A stretch of 64,000 bases of DNA, from NCBI GenBank assembly GCA_965215345.1, contig CBDCDL010000002.1:2728001-2792000 (forward strand), in the 5' to 3' direction. The position numbers and the translations under genes were made by a program. Under the pieces are notes generated by a model, which had not been told where the DNA came from, did not search any database, and was given only the letters and a program-made list of their open reading frames with translations. Below, piece by piece: positions 60,465 to 64,000 of this stretch (position 1 is its first letter; each line of letters begins with the position of its first letter). This stretch comes from CATQHW01 sp965215345. Lineage in GTDB: Bacteria; Spirochaetota; Spirochaetia; SZUA-6; Bin103.

Positions 60465-60800
60465 ATGAACCTGGATATTTCCCCGGAACCACCGCCTCTG
60501 ACGCTGGACGAGGATGGCGTGGCTCGTGTCGCCGGAACGCGGGTTACACTGAAAACCGTGGTCGAAGCGTTCCTGCACCGTTCGCGCACGCCGGAGCAGA
60601 TAGCTGAGGACTTCAGGTTGACCACTGGCGACGTGTACTCCGTGATCGGCTACTGCCTACGCCGAAAGGCGGAAGTGAACGCCTATTTGAAGAAGCTGGT
60701 TCAGCGCGACGAGGAGCGACGTATGGAGATGGAAGCCAAAGGGCGTTCGCCCGCCGATTGGCAACATCGCCTGCGCAAACGAGCCCGCTCCCCCGCGTAG
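60465..60800 (+). CDS. DUF433-domain protein (antitoxin-like)
   Basis: 111 residues. The DUF433 winged-helix pattern is clear: ARVAGTRVTLKTVVEAFLHRSRTPEQIAEDF and LTTGDVYSVIGYCLRRKAEV. Such proteins pair with PIN-like partners, and a DUF5615 gene follows 2 nt later. ATG 60465 is preceded by AGGAGAGAAG. The C-terminus is basic. Antitoxin function is by analogy only. Confidence 0.83.
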   Translation: MNLDISPEPPPLTLDEDGVARVAGTRVTLKTVVEAFLHRSRTPEQIAEDFRLTTGDVYSVIGYCLRRKAEVNAYLKKLVQRDEERRMEMEAKGRSPADWQHRLRKRARSPA

Positions 60801-60802
60801 CG

Positions 60803-61177
60803 TTGGTACGCTTTCTGGCTGACGAGAATGTCGAGTCATACGTTGTAGAAACGCTCATGAGGCGGGTGCCGTCGGTCGACATCGTGAGTGTCCATGACGT
60901 TGGGCTGGCAGCAAAGGACGATCGAAATATCCTTGAGTGGGCCGCAAGCAACGAGCGAATCGTCGTGACGCGAGATGTTTCCAGTATGCGAGCCTACGCC
61001 GACGCCCGCGTGGAGGCCGGACTTCCAATGCCCGGGTTGGTGCTGATTCCATCGACCGAATCAATAGGTGAGATCCTCGAGAACCTTGAAGACATGGCGC
61101 TGCTCAGTATGGCAGGCGAGTGGGAAGGCCAAGTGTTGTTCGTCGGGTCTCCGCCCCTGGCGGCTCCACAATTCTGA
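60803..61177 (+). CDS. DUF5615 PIN-like protein (toxin-like)
   Basis: 124 residues with the PIN-like start VRFLADENVESYVVETL, then VSVHDVGLAAKDDRNILEWAASNERIVVTRDVSSM, the DUF5615 pattern with acidic residues in DEN, KDDRNIL and TRD. Start TTG 60803 gives the usual MxRFLADEN; a further TTG at 60758 overlaps the DUF433 gene. It likely forms a two-gene toxin-antitoxin-like unit with its neighbour. Confidence 0.82.
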   Translation: MVRFLADENVESYVVETLMRRVPSVDIVSVHDVGLAAKDDRNILEWAASNERIVVTRDVSSMRAYADARVEAGLPMPGLVLIPSTESIGEILENLEDMALLSMAGEWEGQVLFVGSPPLAAPQF

Positions 61178-61188
61178 CGCTGGACAGC

Positions 61189-62694
61189 CTAAGCGCGCGG
61201 TAGCTGCAGCGCGTACAGGCGGGCCCGCTCCAGGTAGAAACGGATCCGCATGGGCAGGCACCGGCTCACGTCGGGATTGCCGTTCCACGTGAACGTGTGG
61301 GACAGGCTGTCGCCGGTGAACGCGTCGCAGTCCTCCGCCGAATAACCGGGAATGACGTGGCCGTCGACGCTGATCAGCTCGGCGCCGATCGACCCGCCGC
61401 CGGCGTATGCGTTCACCGTCAGCCGGTTGCCGGGTGAGAACAGGGGCTTGGTCGTCAGAGTCGGCGGGTTGTTCTTCGGGTGCCGGTCGTTCGCCGGGGA
61501 CTCGATGGAGGCGAAGCCGTCCAGGCGCAGCGTGGCCAGCCCGACCGCGGTGTTCTCCTGCGTGTCGACGCCGGTGTAGTACACCCGGAGTTCGTCGCCG
61601 ACCCGCACCGGTGCCCGGCTCACCGTGATCGACTTCGAATCCCAACTGCCGGCCGGCCCGGGTTCGAAGAATGAAGCCGTCCGCACGCGCTGCCAGTGGA
61701 AGCCGTCCCGGCTGTGAGCCAGCCAACTCTCCATGAAGTTGGGCGCCGTGTGGCTGACCCGGAGGAAGCCCAGGTACAGGTTCTCGTAGAACATCGGGGC
61801 CATCGCCTCGAAGTCGATATCCAGGTCGTCGAGGCTGTCCCGGTCGATGATGTGGGTCGGCGTGGACCAGTGAATGAGGTCGTTGCTCTGCATGCGCAGA
61901 ATCGAGCGCTCGGTGCGGTGGACGAGCGTGGGACGCGGATACACCGGGCGGCAGAAGCCCACGTACTTGTAACTCACGGGGTCGTGGAGGATCGTCAGGT
62001 TCTCGTCGCCGCGGTTGTGGTCGTAGGGACCGGGCGCCGGCTCCCAGCGCAGGCCGTCGGGCGAGTACTGGACCATCGGGTGCTGCACCCCCGCGTCGGC
62101 GGTGGAGTACACCATCTTGTAGCGCCGGGCCGGATCGGCCCCGGCCTCCTTGAGGACGTACTGGCCCTTGCCCTGGTAGATGATGTTGGTGTCGTTGCCC
62201 GCGGGGTCCTTGACCAGGCCGAGCGTCGGCCGGTCCCAGTCGATGCCGTCGCGGGAGGTGGCATACAGGAAGCGGTAGTAGTGCCTCCGTACGGGAACGT
62301 CGACGACCGTGAGGCCGTTGTACCACATCTTCCAGACCCCATCCTCCTCATCCCACATGATGTTGGCGGGCCACGGCGCGGACTCCCCTTCCCATGAGTA
62401 CGCCGGTTTCATGATCGGATTGCCGGCGAAACGCTGCGGCTGATGGATGGTGCGCCGGACGAAGGCGGTCGCCCGCAACAGGTGGCCGGGGACGTCGCCC
62501 TGGATGCGGTCCGTGCCCTCGCTCCATCCGTCCAGGTCGGGACGGGCGTGGGCAGGGGGCTGAATCCAGCGCGCCGCCTCGGTCTGGCGGGGCGTGACCC
62601 AGCGCGTCGTTTCGATGATGTAGTCATCGATGAAGAGCTGCTTTCGCGTACCGACGTTGACGATCGACTCGGAGCCCGGCACCTGCAGTCTCAT
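61189..62694 (-). CDS. Beta-propeller glycosidase-like protein (GH43/GH32 fold)
   Basis: 501 residues, no signal peptide. It has repeated blades with WYN, YSPDGLRWEP, DLIHWSTPTHIID and SRDGFHW motifs, resembling the five-bladed propeller of GH43/GH32-like families. The C-terminal part (about 400-500) is a beta-sandwich (PLFSPGNRLTVNAYAGGGSI). It starts KQLFIDDYIIE near residue 18, a pattern I associate with sugar-active proteins of this type. Catalytic residues cannot be assigned. It is divergent from the FG-GAP gene and convergent with the DUF5615 gene. Confidence 0.7.
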   Translation of the reverse strand: MRLQVPGSESIVNVGTRKQLFIDDYIIETTRWVTPRQTEAARWIQPPAHARPDLDGWSEGTDRIQGDVPGHLLRATAFVRRTIHQPQRFAGNPIMKPAYSWEGESAPWPANIMWDEEDGVWKMWYNGLTVVDVPVRRHYYRFLYATSRDGIDWDRPTLGLVKDPAGNDTNIIYQGKGQYVLKEAGADPARRYKMVYSTADAGVQHPMVQYSPDGLRWEPAPGPYDHNRGDENLTILHDPVSYKYVGFCRPVYPRPTLVHRTERSILRMQSNDLIHWSTPTHIIDRDSLDDLDIDFEAMAPMFYENLYLGFLRVSHTAPNFMESWLAHSRDGFHWQRVRTASFFEPGPAGSWDSKSITVSRAPVRVGDELRVYYTGVDTQENTAVGLATLRLDGFASIESPANDRHPKNNPPTLTTKPLFSPGNRLTVNAYAGGGSIGAELISVDGHVIPGYSAEDCDAFTGDSLSHTFTWNGNPDVSRCLPMRIRFYLERARLYALQLPRA

Positions 62695-62818
62695 CTCGTT
62701 CCTCCTTGCGTGGCCGCGCGACGGTCAGGATGAGAACCGATCGACCATGACGCAGAAGGGGACGGGTGTGCAACACGGTCCGGTCGAGTAGGCTGTCGCG
62801 CGGAACGGACGGGAAACC

Positions 62819-64000
62819 ATGAGCGCAACGTCCTGGGTGCACCGAGGGTTCGAGGCGTTCGCCGCGGGCAGCTTCGAGGACGGCGGCAGCAACCTGTACG
62901 TCAACGCGCACGGGATCATCGAGACCATCCACCGCACCGACGTCGACAACGACGGCTACGTCGATATCGTGCTGCCGAACGCCCAGGGCTACAACGAGCG
63001 GGGGCCGACGTGGATCTACAAGCCCGGCCCCGGCGACGGCTCGGACTGGGAGCGGCGCGAGCTGCCCACCGACAGCGGCGACATGTGCCGGATCGTCGAC
63101 CTCGACGGCGACGGCTACCAGGATCTGATCGTCGTCAACGCGACCAACGGCGTGTCGTGCGAGCTGCTCTGCCACATCTACTGGGGCGGACCCGGCGGGC
63201 TCACGGGTGAGCGAACCGACCTGCCGACGGTCGGCGCCTACGACGTGGCCGCCGTCGACGTGGACGGCGATGGGCGCCTGGACCTGGTCTTTCCATCCGC
63301 GTGGGTCGACCACCACAACCCCGGCCGCCCGCTGCCGCTGCACGTCTACCTGCAGGGCGCGGACCGGCGCTTCGAGGACGTGGGCCGGGAGTACGGACTG
63401 ACCGGCATCGGTGCGCGGTCGGTGGCCGCGGCCGACCTGAACGGCGACGGTCACCTCGACTTGGTGGTGGCCAACTACCGGCACGAGTTCGAGTACAAGG
63501 TCGACTCCTACCTCTACTGGGGCACGGAGGACGGCTTCGACCCGACGCCGCAGGGGCTTCCGACCGACACCGCGACGCAGGTCTTCCCGGCCGACTTCAA
63601 CGGCGACGGCAGGCCGGAGATCCTGTTCTGCGGCAACAACAAGGTGCAGATCTACTGGAACGACCAAGGCCGCTTCAGCCGCGACAACCGCCTGGTGGTC
63701 GAGACCGAGGGGCTCAGCGGCGAGTTCCACCACGGTGACCTCTACGCTACCGCCGGAGACGTCGACGGCGACGGCCGGGACGAGCTGATCGTCGCCACGA
63801 TCCGCGGGATCGAGATCCGCGGCGCGGACGATCTCACCGAGGTGCGGCAGTTCCTGCCGCTGAAGTTCGCCCACTGGGCGCACGCGGCGGACCTGGACGG
63901 CGACGGCCGGCCGGAGCTGATCGCCAGCAAGTACCAGGAGGACGAGACCTTCAACACGCGCTCGGCGATCTTCTGGAACGGTCCCGACGGCTACTCGCCC
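62819..64000 (+). CDS. FG-GAP/VCBS repeat protein, 3' end outside window
   Basis: 394 codons are visible, from ATG 62819 to the right edge, all open. It holds at least seven repeats with calcium-loop motifs of DxDxDGxxD type (DVDNDGYVDIVLP, DLDGDGYQDLIVV, DVDGDGRLDLVFP, DLNGDGHLDLVVA, DFNGDGRPEILFC, DVDGDGRDELIVA, DLDGDGRPELIAS), typical of integrin-like propellers. No signal peptide is apparent in MSATSWVHRGF, so export is uncertain. Located next to the sugar genes; a carbohydrate-binding role is only inferred. Confidence 0.85.
   Translation, partial: MSATSWVHRGFEAFAAGSFEDGGSNLYVNAHGIIETIHRTDVDNDGYVDIVLPNAQGYNERGPTWIYKPGPGDGSDWERRELPTDSGDMCRIVDLDGDGYQDLIVVNATNGVSCELLCHIYWGGPGGLTGERTDLPTVGAYDVAAVDVDGDGRLDLVFPSAWVDHHNPGRPLPLHVYLQGADRRFEDVGREYGLTGIGARSVAAADLNGDGHLDLVVANYRHEFEYKVDSYLYWGTEDGFDPTPQGLPTDTATQVFPADFNGDGRPEILFCGNNKVQIYWNDQGRFSRDNRLVVETEGLSGEFHHGDLYATAGDVDGDGRDELIVATIRGIEIRGADDLTEVRQFLPLKFAHWAHAADLDGDGRPELIASKYQEDETFNTRSAIFWNGPDGYSP

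Overview
The window is a GC-rich bacterial chromosome segment. Gene order points to a spirochaete: rplU-rpmA-nadD-LCP protein-rsfS; prfB with a programmed frameshift followed by ftsY and a LolC-LolD-LolE-type locus; Lon; an Asp23-like protein carrying a P-loop; and LplB/LplC-type sugar permeases. This is inference from gene content, with no database search. The GC-rich sequence and later sugar and repeat genes would suit a free-living or host-associated uncultured member of Spirochaetia rather than a reduced pathogen.

Positions 1-53979 are mostly core genes in short, tightly overlapping operons. They cover ribosome and translation functions (rplU, rpmA, rsfS, rplY, pth, tilS, lepA, prfB, epmA-efp, rpsU, sua5 and seven tRNAs), NAD and shikimate synthesis (nadD, aroB), RNA turnover (a DEAH helicase, a PcnB-like enzyme, rnz, thpR, rnhA), proteostasis (ftsH, clpC, lon, a SurA/PpiD-like foldase), envelope functions (LCP protein, LysM/degenerate M23 lipoprotein, Lol-type transporter, FtsB-like protein, VanY-like peptidase, TPR protein) and DNA repair or uptake (recO, recJ, comM).

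About 54000-64000 is accessory. It starts with an AT-richer patch holding two tandem paralogous small genes of unknown function. A MetE-like methyltransferase and a truncated polygalacturonase-like fragment follow. Next is a carbohydrate ABC importer of two permeases and a binding protein with no ATPase gene here, then a DUF433/DUF5615 pair, a beta-propeller glycosidase-like gene and a calcium-loop FG-GAP protein that runs off the end.

The main oddities are these. Hairpins bury the ribosome-binding site of comM and of a small ORF after rsfS. A dispersed hairpin element occurs in three intergenic regions. Perfect 15-19 bp tandem duplications sit at gene ends. Four apparent +1 insertions in short homopolymers break otherwise intact tilS, lepA (twice) and the rpsU start; they look like assembly errors but need reads to settle. 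obgE is absent from its usual place between rpmA and nadD.
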